64,000 nt of DNA from Terriglobales bacterium (GCA_025936825.1 JAICSO010000002.1:372001-436000); one strand, 5' to 3'; counted from the first letter of the stretch, positions 16,916 to 24,878 are shown. Notes: generated from the letters alone by a model not told the origin. A program made the numbers and translations.

Positions 16916-17335
16916 TTACTCAGACTGACCGTGCTCCTCCGAACTTGCGATTGTCCCCTGATGGTAAAGGATGCGCCAGCCTTCGTTCGTCTTCTGCCAA
17001 ATGGTGGAACGGCGGGTGAGAAGCGTGTCTTGTAGAAGCGTGTAGGTCATGAGATATGTGTCGGGCCCCAGTCGGCGGAGGGCATGGTCAGAAGATTTCC
17101 ATCCGGCTGAGGCGGCGTTGAGGGGCGGCTTCTTGGCCAGCAAGTCGAGAATGAATTCCCTGCTGTAGCGACGACCGGATGCACCGACCTCCCAATAATC
17201 CGGCGACATTCTTTTCTCGAAATCGCGGCGTGTGAGGCCGAAATCCTCGGTATGAAAAATCGGCTCCAGGGGCAGGAGTTCGTGCAGGATCGGGAGTAAG
17301 TCGGCGTCAGTGCTAGCAAACGGCGAGTCGGCCAT
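16916..17335 (-). CDS. DUF4440/SnoaL-like NTF2-fold protein
   Basis: A 139-aa small protein. It has an N-terminal helix ([16 protein letters not shown]), an acidic mid-section with [20 protein letters not shown], and beta strands ending [20 protein letters not shown], which is the DUF4440 ending. The enzymatic role is unknown. ATG 17335 is chosen; ATG 17368 is possible, while longer reading would overlap the start of the divergent ribBA gene and lacks coding character. Confidence 0.72.
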   Translation of the reverse strand: MADSPFASTDADLLPILHELLPLEPIFHTEDFGLTRRDFEKRMSPDYWEVGASGRRYSREFILDLLAKKPPLNAASAGWKSSDHALRRLGPDTYLMTYTLLQDTLLTRRSTIWQKTNEGWRILYHQGTIASSEEHGQSE

Positions 17336-17405
17336 GGGACATTTTACGTCTCCCGCAAACGCAGCCATCAGCCCGAGGTTTGCTGCTGATTGGTACAATT
17401 TCACC

Positions 17406-18569
17406 ATGCGCTCACGACCGCCATTTACGACCGTTCCGGATGCGATTGAGGAGATACGCGCAGGACGGATGATCGTCATTGTGGATGACGAAGACCGCGA
17501 AAATGAGGGCGACCTGACGCTGGCGGCGGAGAAGGTCACGCCCGAGGCGATCAACTTCATGGCGAAATACGGGCGCGGGCTGGTGTGCCTGACGCTGACC
17601 GAAGAGCGGCTCGATCACCTGCGGATCGGGATGATGAGCGCCGAAAACACGTCGAAATACGGCACCGCGTTTTGCGAGGCAATTGATGCGCGAGTGGGAG
17701 TGACCACTGGCATCTCCGCGTACGACCGGGCACATACGATTTTGGTCGCAATTGATCCGGCCACGCGACCGTCAGATTTGGCGCGACCTGGCCACGTCTT
17801 TCCTCTTCGCGCGCGCAAAGGCGGCGTATTGGTACGTGCGGGACAGACCGAGGCTTCCGTCGATCTGGCGCGCATGGCAGGCATGGTGCCGGCGGGGATT
17901 ATCTGCGAAATCATGCGCGACGATGGCACTATGGCGCGCGTACCGGACCTGGTTGAGTTCTGCAATGAACACAAGATGAAGATGCTCACGGTGGCGGAAC
18001 TCATTCGCTACCGCATGCAGCATGAGCGCTACGTGCACCGCGTGGGCGAGGCGCTGGTCCACACGCAGTACGGCGAGTTTCGCGTCATCGCTTACGAGAG
18101 CGAGGTGGACGGCGGCGAATCGCACCTGGCGATTATTCGCGGAGACATCAGCGGGAGTGAACCGGTGCTGGTGCGGATGCATTCTCATTGCGTAATGGGG
18201 GACGTGTTTGGCTCGACCTCATGCGATTGCGGCAAGACCTTGGCAGGCGCCTTGCAGGCCATCGCTGCCGAAGGGCGTGGGGCTGTGATTTACCTGCATC
18301 ACACCACGCGCAGTTTTGGCGTGGAAAAAGTTGGTGAGCACAACGCACTGTCGTTTCACAAAGACCGCACCGATCCGAACTTGCCGGAAAGCCAGCGGCA
18401 GACCCAGCGTCAGATCGGGCTGGGAGCACAGATTCTGTCTGATCTGAATCTTCGCCGAATACGTTTGTTGACGAATCATCCGCGCAGGCTTGCGGCGCTG
18501 GAAGGCTTCGAGATCGAGATTGTGGAGCAGGTGCCGGTGGAGATGAAGAAAGTGGCTAGTGGCCAGTAA
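17406..18569 (+). CDS. ribBA: RibBA-type protein: DHBP synthase plus GTP cyclohydrolase II domain
   Basis: A 387-aa two-domain riboflavin enzyme. Residues 1-205 form 3,4-dihydroxy-2-butanone-4-phosphate synthase ([25 protein letters not shown]-like [13 protein letters not shown]). Residues 210-385 form GTP cyclohydrolase II with zinc ligands in [18 protein letters not shown]. The usual QEGRGIGL segment reads HHTTRSFGV and the usual RDYGIGAQIL reads [10 protein letters not shown], so the second domain is divergent and may be weak or altered. No FMN riboswitch is seen upstream. The last residues (VASGQ) come from a repeat. Confidence 0.9.
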   Translation: MRSRPPFTTVPDAIEEIRAGRMIVIVDDEDRENEGDLTLAAEKVTPEAINFMAKYGRGLVCLTLTEERLDHLRIGMMSAENTSKYGTAFCEAIDARVGVTTGISAYDRAHTILVAIDPATRPSDLARPGHVFPLRARKGGVLVRAGQTEASVDLARMAGMVPAGIICEIMRDDGTMARVPDLVEFCNEHKMKMLTVAELIRYRMQHERYVHRVGEALVHTQYGEFRVIAYESEVDGGESHLAIIRGDISGSEPVLVRMHSHCVMGDVFGSTSCDCGKTLAGALQAIAAEGRGAVIYLHHTTRSFGVEKVGEHNALSFHKDRTDPNLPESQRQTQRQIGLGAQILSDLNLRRIRLLTNHPRRLAALEGFEIEIVEQVPVEMKKVASGQ

Positions 18570-18624
18570 GAGCCGAAACCCGATCAAGGTTTTGTCTAGC
18601 CGCTAATCACTACCCACTAAAATG
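18552..18624. repeat. AGTGGCTAGTGG word inverted repeat at ribBA end
   Basis: The left words AGTGGCTAGTGGCCAGT include the ribBA stop codon; the right words CTAGCCGCTAATCACTACCCACT form an imperfect complement. It is the same word family as 287-393, and it separates two convergent genes. Confidence 0.7.
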
Positions 18625-18880
18625 GTTTTCGAATCTTAATTTCGCTGTCACGGATGAAGAATTGGGCGGAGCAGGAGTGCGATCCGCAGATGACAGCGAT
18701 CAGGCCTGCTATCTGTTTCCGCGTGATCAGGCCGAGGGTGCCGCAGTTGGGGCAGGAGAGCACGGCCCAATAAGGATCTTCTTTCTCGCCGATGCGACCG
18801 GCGTTCTCGAGCACGAAAATCGTGCCGGGCTGCATTTGCTCCGGAATCCACTCGCTCAGAATTTCGAGTTCAGCAACCAT
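18617..18880 (-). CDS. Small zinc-ribbon-type protein
   Basis: An 87-aa protein with CPNCG at about 43 and a second pair C-GSHSC about 20 residues later, the spacing of a small zinc ribbon. There is no signal peptide. GGAGGGGAA just before the ATG is an excellent ribosome site. It starts 19 bp after the MerR gene stops, so the two probably form an operon and it may be a MerR-controlled effector. The function is not recognised. Confidence 0.75.
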   Translation of the reverse strand: MVAELEILSEWIPEQMQPGTIFVLENAGRIGEKEDPYWAVLSCPNCGTLGLITRKQIAGLIAVICGSHSCSAQFFIRDSEIKIRKPF

Positions 18881-18899
18881 TTCCCCTCCTGTGGGCGAA

Positions 18900-19367
18900 T
18901 CACGAACTCAATCTCGCTTTGCGTTTCTCCGGAGCGCAGCGGCCAGGCCGCTTGCGCCCATCTACCACGGCCCGCACCCGGCGGACCGTGTCACTCAAGC
19001 AGATGGCAAACATCGGCTGACGAGAGTTCTTCAGGATGTCGACAATCTGCTGCGGCGAAGTCTCGAGATATAGCGCGCGGCCATCGGTCAGCAGGTGATA
19101 ATTGGACGTGGCGCCGACTGTCTCCGCCAAACGTTTGCTGAACTCCTTCTGCAGAAACCGGACGACCTGGCGCATGCGCTGCAGCGAGAATCCCTTGCGG
19201 CGAAGCTCGCAAATGACGGCTACTTCGGTGAGGTCTTCGAATGTGTAGACGCGGCGATGCCCTTCGCGGGCCGGGACCACCAGGCCCCGTTCGTCCCACC
19301 ATTGCAACTGGCGGGCGGTAATGCCGGTCAGGCGGATGATTTCACGAGATGTGAACGAGTCCTGCAT
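18900..19367 (-). CDS. MerR-family transcriptional regulator
   Basis: A 155-aa regulator. The N-terminal winged helix reads FTSREIIRLTGITARQLQWWDERGLVVPAREGHRRVYTFEDLTEVAVICELRRKGFSLQRMR, a complete MerR DNA-binding domain, followed by a helical region (about 75-100) and a C-terminal part of unknown ligand type without the cysteine cluster of metal sensors. The start is set at MQDSF (19367), because two identical palindromes lie immediately upstream and a longer start at 19403 would run through them. It is followed by a zinc-ribbon gene. Confidence 0.88.
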   Translation of the reverse strand: MQDSFTSREIIRLTGITARQLQWWDERGLVVPAREGHRRVYTFEDLTEVAVICELRRKGFSLQRMRQVVRFLQKEFSKRLAETVGATSNYHLLTDGRALYLETSPQQIVDILKNSRQPMFAICLSDTVRRVRAVVDGRKRPGRCAPEKRKARLSS

Positions 19368-19378
19368 TCGAAACCACG

Positions 19379-19418
19379 AATGTTTCAAACATTCTGTCGC
19401 CAAAATGTTTCAAACATT
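19379..19418. promoter_or_regulatory. Two perfect 15-bp palindromes, likely MerR operator
   Basis: AATGTTTCAAACATT occurs at 19379-19393 and again at 19404-19418, centres 25 bp apart (about 2.4 helical turns). They begin 12 bp upstream of the MerR start. Symmetry, identity and position point to autoregulation by the adjacent regulator. Confidence 0.75.
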
Positions 19419-19506
19419 GTAGGCATGAGTTGGGAGTGGAAGGGGTAACTAGGAAGCTACGGGTATAGTTCATCGACTCTCTGTATGCATGGAATCCCAA
19501 ACCCCT

Positions 19507-19560
19507 CACCACAGAGGACATTGAGTTTCGCAGACGAAAAGCCACAGAGGGAACACACAC
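19507..19560. repeat. Partial CACAGAGGACA repeat
   Basis: CCACAGAGGACATTGAG followed by GCCACAGAGGGAACACAC. It looks like a one-armed copy of the ACCACNNAGGACAC inverted-repeat family seen at 33837, 57133, 61425 and 63253. Confidence 0.6.
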
Positions 19561-19584
19561 TGAAGCATTGCATTTCTCAGGCAC

Positions 19585-19788
19585 CTACGAGCCGCCGCCG
19601 ACGAAGTGGACGATTTCGAGTTTGTCGCCGCTAGAGAGTTTGGTTTCGGGCCAGCGCTCGCGACGGACAAGCTCGCGGTTGAGTTCGATGGCGACGCGGT
19701 CTGGTTTCATGCCCAGATGTGAGACGAGGTCAGCGAGCGTAGTGATGTTCGGGAGGTCGCGATCTTCGCCGTTGATGGTAAGGGTCAT
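19585..19788 (-). CDS. ThiS/MoaD-like sulfur carrier protein
   Basis: A 67-aa ubiquitin-fold protein: LTINGEDRDLPNITTLADLVSHLG, then VAIELNRELVRRERWPETKL, then GDKLEIVHFVGGGS. This matches ThiS in layout. ThiS normally ends in a Gly-Gly that is adenylated and thiocarboxylated; here the tail is GGGS, so either a terminal Ser must be removed or the protein is a ThiS relative used in another pathway. No thiG, thiF or thiazole gene is adjacent. ATG 19788 is preferred to the TTG at 19800. Confidence 0.8.
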   Translation of the reverse strand: MTLTINGEDRDLPNITTLADLVSHLGMKPDRVAIELNRELVRRERWPETKLSSGDKLEIVHFVGGGS

Positions 19789-19804
19789 TGCTGGTTCCAA
19801 TCCA

Positions 19805-19985
19805 AAAGCAGGTTCCTCACGGCTAAAGCCATTCGGAATGACATCAATTCTAAAGGTGCCATTTCAAAAAAGTGAATTGAATAGACGAACGTGTCATCCT
19901 GAGCGAAGAGCAATTCATGGCGCGTGCGAGGTCCCTCGCCCCGCCGGTGAAAGCGCGGACGCATCGGGACGACGCCTAAGGAAGG
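19805..19985. repeat. Two dispersed repeats (GCAGGTTCCTC and GGTCCCTCGCC types)
   Basis: GCAGGTTCCTCACGGC..CATTCGGAATGACATCA (19808-19844), then TGTCATCCTGAGCGAAGAG and GTGCGAGGTCCCTCGCCCCGCC..CGGGACGACGCC (19890-19977). They fill the gap between the ThiS-like gene and the ABC gene. Confidence 0.65.
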
Positions 19986-19992
19986 TTCGGTT

Positions 19993-20781
19993 TCACCACA
20001 GGTGGTAATAGCCGTCGCGCTTCTCGACTTCTACGTTTAGTCCAAATACTTTTGACAGGGCGCCGGACTGCAGAATGTCCAGCTTTTTTCCATCCGCCAC
20101 GATGCGGCCTTTTGACATCAGCAGGACGCGGTCAATCTCGGGGATGACGTCGGACAGATCATGTGTGACCAGCACAATTCCGATTCCCGATCGCGCCAAC
20201 TGGCTCATGGTTTGCCGCAGCATCTTCTTGGCGAACAGGTCGAGCGAATTACTGGGTTCGTCGAACAGCAACGCCTTGGGTTGATGAACCAGCGCCCGGG
20301 CAATCAGGACGCGACGTGCCTCGCCGGAGGACATTTCCTGGACCGGGCGCTCTGCGAGGTGCGAGATGTCGAGTTGGGCAAGTGCGGCGTCCGCGGTGGC
20401 GGCCATTTCTGGGGTGACCAAGTGATTCGGATACACGTCGTTGCTGCTGAAGAAGCCCGAAAGCACGACGTCGCGGCCGAGCGCTTCGCCGGTGCACCAG
20501 CCCATGAGGTCGTTGGAAACGATGCCGAGCAGCGGGCGCAGGTCGAAGACGTTCCAGGTTTCCTCGCCGAGGATTTTCATGCTGGAGTCGGGGCCGATCA
20601 TCGGATAACATTCGCGCGTGATGGTTTTGATCAGCGTGGATTTGCCGCAGCCGTTGGGGCCGAGGATAGCAACGTGCTCCCCGCTCTGGATCTGCAGGTT
20701 GAAGGCGTCCAGCACCACGCGAGTGCCGCGACAGACCTGGATGTTGTGAAGATCGAGGAGTGGTGAGCCGTCTGGGGACAT
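19993..20781 (-). CDS. ABC transporter ATP-binding protein (stand-alone)
   Basis: A 262-aa ABC ATPase. Walker A is GPNGCGKST (about 38-46), the signature MSSGEARRVLIARAL, Walker B ALLFDEPSNSLD and the switch His in LVTHDLSDVIPEIDRV. The wording around FDLRPLLGIVSNDLMGW resembles the ModF/iron-type ATPases with a single NBD. No permease or binding protein is adjacent, so the transport partner (if any) is elsewhere. The start at MSPDGSP (20781) is preferred to a longer reading. Confidence 0.85.
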   Translation of the reverse strand: MSPDGSPLLDLHNIQVCRGTRVVLDAFNLQIQSGEHVAILGPNGCGKSTLIKTITRECYPMIGPDSSMKILGEETWNVFDLRPLLGIVSNDLMGWCTGEALGRDVVLSGFFSSNDVYPNHLVTPEMAATADAALAQLDISHLAERPVQEMSSGEARRVLIARALVHQPKALLFDEPSNSLDLFAKKMLRQTMSQLARSGIGIVLVTHDLSDVIPEIDRVLLMSKGRIVADGKKLDILQSGALSKVFGLNVEVEKRDGYYHLW

Positions 20782-20822
20782 CAGTTCCAGAATACTAAAC
20801 GTGAATAGCCCACTCCCGCATA

Positions 20823-21401
20823 TCAGCCCCACAAAACATCAAGCTCAGGCAGCGCATCAGGACTGGTCAGGATGTATTCATGACGGTCGAGTTTGGCACC
20901 GTCGAGGCAACGTGTCGCTGCCTTGTGCGCAACCCGGAGTTTCTCGAATCCTAATTTCTCCACGATGCGCCTGCTGGCCTCGTTGCCATCGAAGTACCCG
21001 ATACTAATTGCTCTTGCGCCAAGGTGGCCGAAAGCATAGCGAATTGCTGCATTGACGGCCTCTGTCGCCATGCCCTGCCCGGCGTATTGAGGCGCGACCC
21101 AGTATCCCGTTTCATAAACGTCTTGCTGATCCGTGCTGTCCAATGCGGTTCGGACGACGAAATCCCCGTTGATTCGATGGAAACCAGCCAGTGCGATTCC
21201 GACTTGATTCTGGTAATCCATTACTCGCCGGATAGAGTCTTCCATCGCTTGCCGAGACCATTGGTTGTCGAAGGCCCAGGTCATCCAACGCTGCAAATCA
21301 GGCCACGCTTCCTCCTTTGCGGCCTGGATTGAATCCAAATCGTCAAGCGTTGGCGGACGCAAGATCAGGCGCGGCGTAACGATCGGCATCGAATGGCGCA
21401 T
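20823..21401 (-). CDS. GNAT N-acetyltransferase
   Basis: A 192-aa acetyltransferase of the RimJ/RimL kind: TPRLILRPPTLDDLDSIQAAKEEAW, YETGYWVAPQYAGQGMATEAVNAAIRYAFGHLGARAISIGYFDGNEASRRIVEKLGFEKLRVA. The Q-x-G-x-A acetyl-CoA-binding loop and the N-x-x-S-x-x-x-x-E-K-x-G-F tail are intact. The substrate is unknown. It stands on the same strand as the ABC gene, 41 bp upstream. Confidence 0.88.
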   Translation of the reverse strand: MRHSMPIVTPRLILRPPTLDDLDSIQAAKEEAWPDLQRWMTWAFDNQWSRQAMEDSIRRVMDYQNQVGIALAGFHRINGDFVVRTALDSTDQQDVYETGYWVAPQYAGQGMATEAVNAAIRYAFGHLGARAISIGYFDGNEASRRIVEKLGFEKLRVAHKAATRCLDGAKLDRHEYILTSPDALPELDVLWG

Positions 21402-21463
21402 GGGAGGCTACGCTGGAATTCTAGACGAGAGCAGTTCCGATGACTTCACATCGAGACGTGCCT

Positions 21464-22054
21464 TTATGCTTCGACGCGGCGCAGTTGGAACTTGCGGGTG
21501 GCGGTGCGGCCACTGGAATTGACTTGCACGAGCACGGAGGAATCGGAGAGAGAGGCTTCATCGACGAGGACGACCAACTCAGCTTCGCCCGTGTCGTTGG
21601 TGGTCAGTTGGGTATAGAAGGGGGCGGCATTGGCGCGGGCGAGGCGAACGGTCAAGCGTGCGTTGGAGACTCCTTGGCCATCTTCGGTGGCGCGGAGGCG
21701 AACCGAGAGCTTCTCTTCCGCGTGGATGGAGCTGGCGTTCAGCCACTGGATGTCGAGTTGTTTGATGGCGGCGAGAGTTTCCGGAGTTTCGCGGTTATCA
21801 AAGACTTCCTGCAGGCGGCCTTCCCGGATAGCCTCCAGCACCAAACGGTGCTGCTCGCGTAAGATTTGCTCCTTCTTCTGGTCGGTGAAGTCGGGTTCGT
21901 GGGCCTGTTCAGAATATGAGGTGGCTCGCTTGCCGATGCAGCGGCCGCGGACGAAGACCTGAGTTTGCAGGAGCAGGTCGGCCTCGCGGGCCTCGCTCTG
22001 CACGTGGTAGATCGTGTCTTCGTGTTTGACGTCGGTATTGAAGCCGAAAATCAT
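21464..22054 (-). CDS. Conserved hypothetical protein of acidobacterial type
   Basis: A 196-aa cytoplasmic protein. It begins MIFGFNTDVKHEDTIYHVQSEAREADLLLQTQVFVRGRCIGKRATSY, which looks like a folded beta domain, followed by a helical middle (FTDQKKEQILREQHRLVLEAIREGR) and a C-terminal beta-sandwich-like half (LTVRLARANAAPFYTQLTTNDTGEAELVV), resembling an immunoglobulin-like fold. No catalytic motif is visible. The function is not recognised. Confidence 0.7.
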   Translation of the reverse strand: MIFGFNTDVKHEDTIYHVQSEAREADLLLQTQVFVRGRCIGKRATSYSEQAHEPDFTDQKKEQILREQHRLVLEAIREGRLQEVFDNRETPETLAAIKQLDIQWLNASSIHAEEKLSVRLRATEDGQGVSNARLTVRLARANAAPFYTQLTTNDTGEAELVVLVDEASLSDSSVLVQVNSSGRTATRKFQLRRVEA

Positions 22055-22584
22055 GGGGTATCGTCCCTACAGGGACTCGCTTAATCCGTCACGTTTTCCC
22101 GGCACTTCCGTCGCCGGGCTTTCCTATCCCGCGCCTGCGGCGCTGCGCTTTGCTGCCCTGCGTACTCGGTGCTCCAGCGCGCGAAGAAATTGTTGAGTAT
22201 TGTTCAGTGTCCTAGAAAAACGCGGTGGGCGCAATAATTACGGTGGTCACGTCGTGGGGACGGAATGGTGTATTAACGGACGAAGGTTGCGAATTTGTGC
22301 CGTCCCTGCGGGACGCTGGCAGATTTCCCAGCTTACCCAGGACTTACGTCCTGGGCTAAGTATGTGTCGCTCCTCCGGAGCTGAGTTTTGCTCGCAATTG
22401 GATGGCGTTGTTTACGGCTAAAAATCACCGACGGCTGGTGACTGCCCAAGGTGCCTTCAGGAAACTTCCGCCTAGAGGATATTCACAGTCGACTGCTTCT
22501 CTTGGGCTGGAGAACAGCAGTTTCCTCGCGCCAAAAGCTATTCGAAATGACATAGCGCGGAGATCGGAGCACCGGAGATGGGCT
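22055..22584. other. Gene-free block of stacked intergenic repeats
   Basis: No gene is supported. The block contains CGTCCCTACAGGGACTCG with a CCCGGCAC..CGCCGGG hairpin (22066-22160), CCGTCCCTGCGGGACGC and the perfect hairpin CCCAGGAC-TTAC-GTCCTGGG (22295-22385; stem 22336-22355), and degenerate copies of the TTCCTCGCG..ATTCGAAATGACA type (22460-22556). Repeats of two families sit end to end. Confidence 0.65.
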
Positions 22585-23322
22585 CTATTCTTCAGCGCCG
22601 ACGGCGGCGAGTTGTACCAGCGGCGCAGCGGTGTTCCCGGCGGCCGCGTGTAGGCCGCACTCGGTTTTGCGGAAGCCGGACCAGCGTCCCGCGCGAGCGT
22701 CTTCGCCCGGCAGAACAGCGCGGGTGCAATTGGTGCAGCCAATGCTTGGGTAATTTCGATCGTGGAGCGGGTTGTAGGGCACGTCGTGCTTAACGATATA
22801 ACTCCATACTGTCTGGTGTCTCCAATCCGCGAGAGGATTGATCTTCACCAGGTTGAATTTCGGGTCCCATTCGACTTTCTTAGCCGAGGCGCGCTGCGGG
22901 GTCTGCCCGCGGCGAATTGCGGTGATCCAGGCATCCAGCGTAGCAAGCTTGCGGCGCAGCGGCTCGATCTTGCGAAGTTCGCAGCACCTGTCGGGATTAG
23001 TTGCCCAAAGCTCTGGACCAAACTCGCGTTTCTGCTCTTCCGGCGAAAGCTGGGAGAGAATCCGCTCGATCTTGACTCCGTAGCGCTCTTCGACGCGGTC
23101 GATCAAATCGTAAGTTTCGGGGAACAGGAACTCGGTGTCGCCGGTGAAGACTTTCAACCCCGGATGGATGCGCGAGGCGATGTCGAGAAGCACCATACCC
23201 TCGGCGCCCATTCCGGTGGCGATGGCCACGCGGTCGCCGTATGTACTGAACGCCCATGACAAGACCTGCTCTGCGTTCCATCTTTCGGCTGCGAGGCTTA
23301 TATGCTCAATGTCGGTCTTCAC
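22585..23322 (-). CDS. cysH: Assimilatory adenylyl-sulfate (APS) reductase, iron-sulfur type
   Basis: A 245-aa reductase of the PAPS/APS reductase family. It has the ATP-PP-loop-like IATGMGAEGMVLLDIASR, GDTEFLFPETYDLIDRV, and two Cys pairs (RCCELRKIEPL and CTNCTRAV) with the catalytic ECGLH near the C-terminus. The two pairs bind a 4Fe-4S cluster, which marks enzymes that use APS rather than PAPS. It converts activated sulfate to sulfite with thioredoxin. GTG 23322 overlaps the cobA stop (GTGA), showing tight coupling in the sirohaem/sulfate operon. Confidence 0.92.
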   Translation of the reverse strand: MKTDIEHISLAAERWNAEQVLSWAFSTYGDRVAIATGMGAEGMVLLDIASRIHPGLKVFTGDTEFLFPETYDLIDRVEERYGVKIERILSQLSPEEQKREFGPELWATNPDRCCELRKIEPLRRKLATLDAWITAIRRGQTPQRASAKKVEWDPKFNLVKINPLADWRHQTVWSYIVKHDVPYNPLHDRNYPSIGCTNCTRAVLPGEDARAGRWSGFRKTECGLHAAAGNTAAPLVQLAAVGAEE

Positions 23323-24116
23323 GCGCTTTCTCCGGTACCAGGACTTACCACTGAGTACTGAGGTCGCACAGAAAAATCTTTGAACTGCTCGCGCAACTGG
23401 CGCGCTTCGGCAAAACGCACGACCTCGCCAACAACCAGCAGACGCGCGGCGGTCAGGCGCGGCGCCGCAAAAAGATTGGCGACAACGGTGAGGTGCACTT
23501 GCTCGGATTCGATAGTTGCGCCGGAAATGATCGCGCAAGGCGTTTCCGGCGCAACTCCGGAGGACAACAGACGCTGCTGCAACGAGGACAATTGATGGCC
23601 GGGCATGTACACGACTAATGTCGCGTTTTGGGGGAGGGCGTCAGGCCAATTCGCTATGTGCTCAGCGTTCCTGCTGTTTCCGGTAACCAGAATCAAAGTC
23701 GAAGAAAGATCGCGATGGGTGAGCGGAATCTGCGTGCCGGCGGCGGCGCCAAGGGCGGCCGTGATTCCGGGGACAACTTCGGTCTCGATGCCCGCCAGGC
23801 GAAGGGCTTCGAGCTCTTCCCCGCCCCGTCCGAAGATGAAGGGATCGCCACCTTTCAGTCGGACGACATTCAGGCCCATGAGCGAGTACTGAACCAAAAG
23901 CTTGTTGATGTCCTCTTGCGGCGTGCTCTTCATGCCGCAGCGCTTGCCGACATCGATCAACTTGGCATCGTGCGGCACTAGCGCGAGAATTTCGGGACTG
24001 ACCAGGCTGTCGTGCAGAACGACATCGGCGGAGCGGAGCACTTTGACCGCCTTGACCGTAAGGAGTTCCGGATCGCCTGGGCCCGCGCCCACCAGAAATG
24101 CTTTGCCGGCCTGCAT
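23319..24116 (-). CDS. cobA: Uroporphyrinogen-III C-methyltransferase
   Basis: A 265-aa SAM-dependent methyltransferase that makes precorrin-2, the step before sirohaem. Family signatures are complete: FLVGAGPGDPELLTVKAVKVL at the N-terminus, HDSLVSPEIL, RLKGGDPFIFGRGGEELEAL, VVPGITAALGAAA and THRDLSSTLILVTG. Its ATG overlaps the stop of the upstream dehydrogenase gene (ATGA), and its stop overlaps cysH (GTGA). Sirohaem is the cofactor of sulfite reductase, so the operon couples cofactor supply to sulfate reduction. Confidence 0.95.
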   Translation of the reverse strand: MQAGKAFLVGAGPGDPELLTVKAVKVLRSADVVLHDSLVSPEILALVPHDAKLIDVGKRCGMKSTPQEDINKLLVQYSLMGLNVVRLKGGDPFIFGRGGEELEALRLAGIETEVVPGITAALGAAAGTQIPLTHRDLSSTLILVTGNSRNAEHIANWPDALPQNATLVVYMPGHQLSSLQQRLLSSGVAPETPCAIISGATIESEQVHLTVVANLFAAPRLTAARLLVVGEVVRFAEARQLREQFKDFSVRPQYSVVSPGTGESA

Positions 24117-24712
24117 CAGTTTCGCCCGCCTTTCTGCGCCGCAACCTGCGCGTCAAAAGAAGAGCGGCTGGCGAGTTCGTGCAGGATGCGCTTGCGAACA
24201 TCAGGATCCAGATCGCTGGCGGCAAGTTCTTCACGCTGCTTGCCAAGTTCGGCGACCCACGACTCGTACTCAGGGCCAAACTGTTGTTCGAGCTCCTGGC
24301 GAATACGTTGGGCCAGTGCGGGACTTTGGCCGCCGGTCGAGATCGCGATCTGCAGGTCTCCACGTCGAACTAGAGCCGGGTAATAGAAGTCGCAATTCGG
24401 CGGATCATCCACAGCGTTGCAGAGAATGCCTTTGGCGTGGGCTTCCGTAAATACGCGCGCATTCACGTCGCGACAAGAGGTAGCGACGATGACCAGAAAC
24501 TTCCCTTCCAAGTCGGCGGACTCGAATTCACGCTGATGCCAGTCGATAGCTCCCGCGGACGCCCATTGGCGAATCTGCGATGTGGCCTCAGGGGCAACAA
24601 CCTTTACGGAGGCGCGCTCGGCAAGAAGACCCTGAATCTTGCCTTCGGCGATAGCTCCGGCGCCGACTACCAGGCAAGGCCGCGATTCGAGTTTTAAGAA
24701 AATAGGAAACAT
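24116..24712 (-). CDS. Precorrin-2 dehydrogenase/sirohaem synthase N-terminal domain protein
   Basis: A 198-aa protein equal to the N-terminal half of CysG. It begins FPIFLKLESRPCLVVGAGAIAEGKIQGLL (NAD-binding GAGAIAEGK), followed by VVAPEATSQIRQWA, VIVATSCRDVNARVFTEAH, NAVDDPPNCDFYYPALVRRGDLQIAISTGGQSPALAQRIR, ending in a helical dimerisation part. It oxidises precorrin-2 to sirohydrochlorin and may insert iron. ATG 24712 is only 8 nt after the terminator hairpin of the leader, so hairpin formation would also hide the ribosome site. Confidence 0.93.
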   Translation of the reverse strand: MFPIFLKLESRPCLVVGAGAIAEGKIQGLLAERASVKVVAPEATSQIRQWASAGAIDWHQREFESADLEGKFLVIVATSCRDVNARVFTEAHAKGILCNAVDDPPNCDFYYPALVRRGDLQIAISTGGQSPALAQRIRQELEQQFGPEYESWVAELGKQREELAASDLDPDVRKRILHELASRSSFDAQVAAQKGGRN

Positions 24713-24720
24713 GCGTTTAC

Positions 24721-24780
24721 CACAAAAGGAAAAGCCCGCTACCAGGGTCACTGGCGACGGGCTTTTCTAAACCTTTTGTG
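24721..24780 (-). terminator. Attenuator hairpin in the cysG-cobA-cysH leader
   Basis: On the minus strand the stem is AAAAGCCCG...CCAG / CTGG...CGGGCTTTT followed by CCTTTTGTGG, an intrinsic terminator. An outer stem CACAAAAGG (24721-24729) with CCTTTTGTG (24772-24780) encloses it. The 5' arm contains GCCAGTG (plus-strand 24749-24755), which can instead pair with CACTGGC in the leader ORF (plus-strand 24813-24819). It sits 8 nt before the first structural gene, where a plain end-of-gene terminator would be odd. Confidence 0.8.
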
Positions 24781-24791
24781 TTCTCAGTGTG

Positions 24792-24878
24792 TCAGGTCAG
24801 AAGCTTCCGCATGCCAGTGTGTAGACACGGACAACAACAGAAACAACACTGGCAACAGCTTTTACGAGAAGCGTTCAT
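24792..24878 (-). CDS. Poly-cysteine leader peptide of the sulfate/sirohaem operon
   Basis: A 28-codon ORF starting at ATG 24878 and ending with TGA at 24792. Codons 8-18 hold eight cysteines in the order CC-Q-CC-F-CCC-P-C; the rest has no repeated residue of that kind. It lies between a candidate promoter and a terminator hairpin, directly upstream of genes for cysteine-destined sulfate reduction. The Cys codons overlap RNA segment 1 (TGCCAGTGT, plus-strand 24846-24854), which pairs with segment 2 (ACACTGGCA, plus-strand 24812-24820). This is the arrangement expected of ribosome-mediated, cysteine-responsive attenuation. It is too short to have been expected from length alone; the support is composition and context. 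Confidence 0.85.
   Translation of the reverse strand: MNASRKSCCQCCFCCCPCLHTGMRKLLT

Noticed and set aside
17336-17405. FMN riboswitch before ribBA
   Set aside because: The gap is 70 bp with no conserved FMN-box segments or multi-stem room.
22585-23538. Longer cysH reading frame
   Set aside because: It overlaps cobA; the GTG at 23322 overlaps the cobA stop as in coupled operons and begins the known domain.
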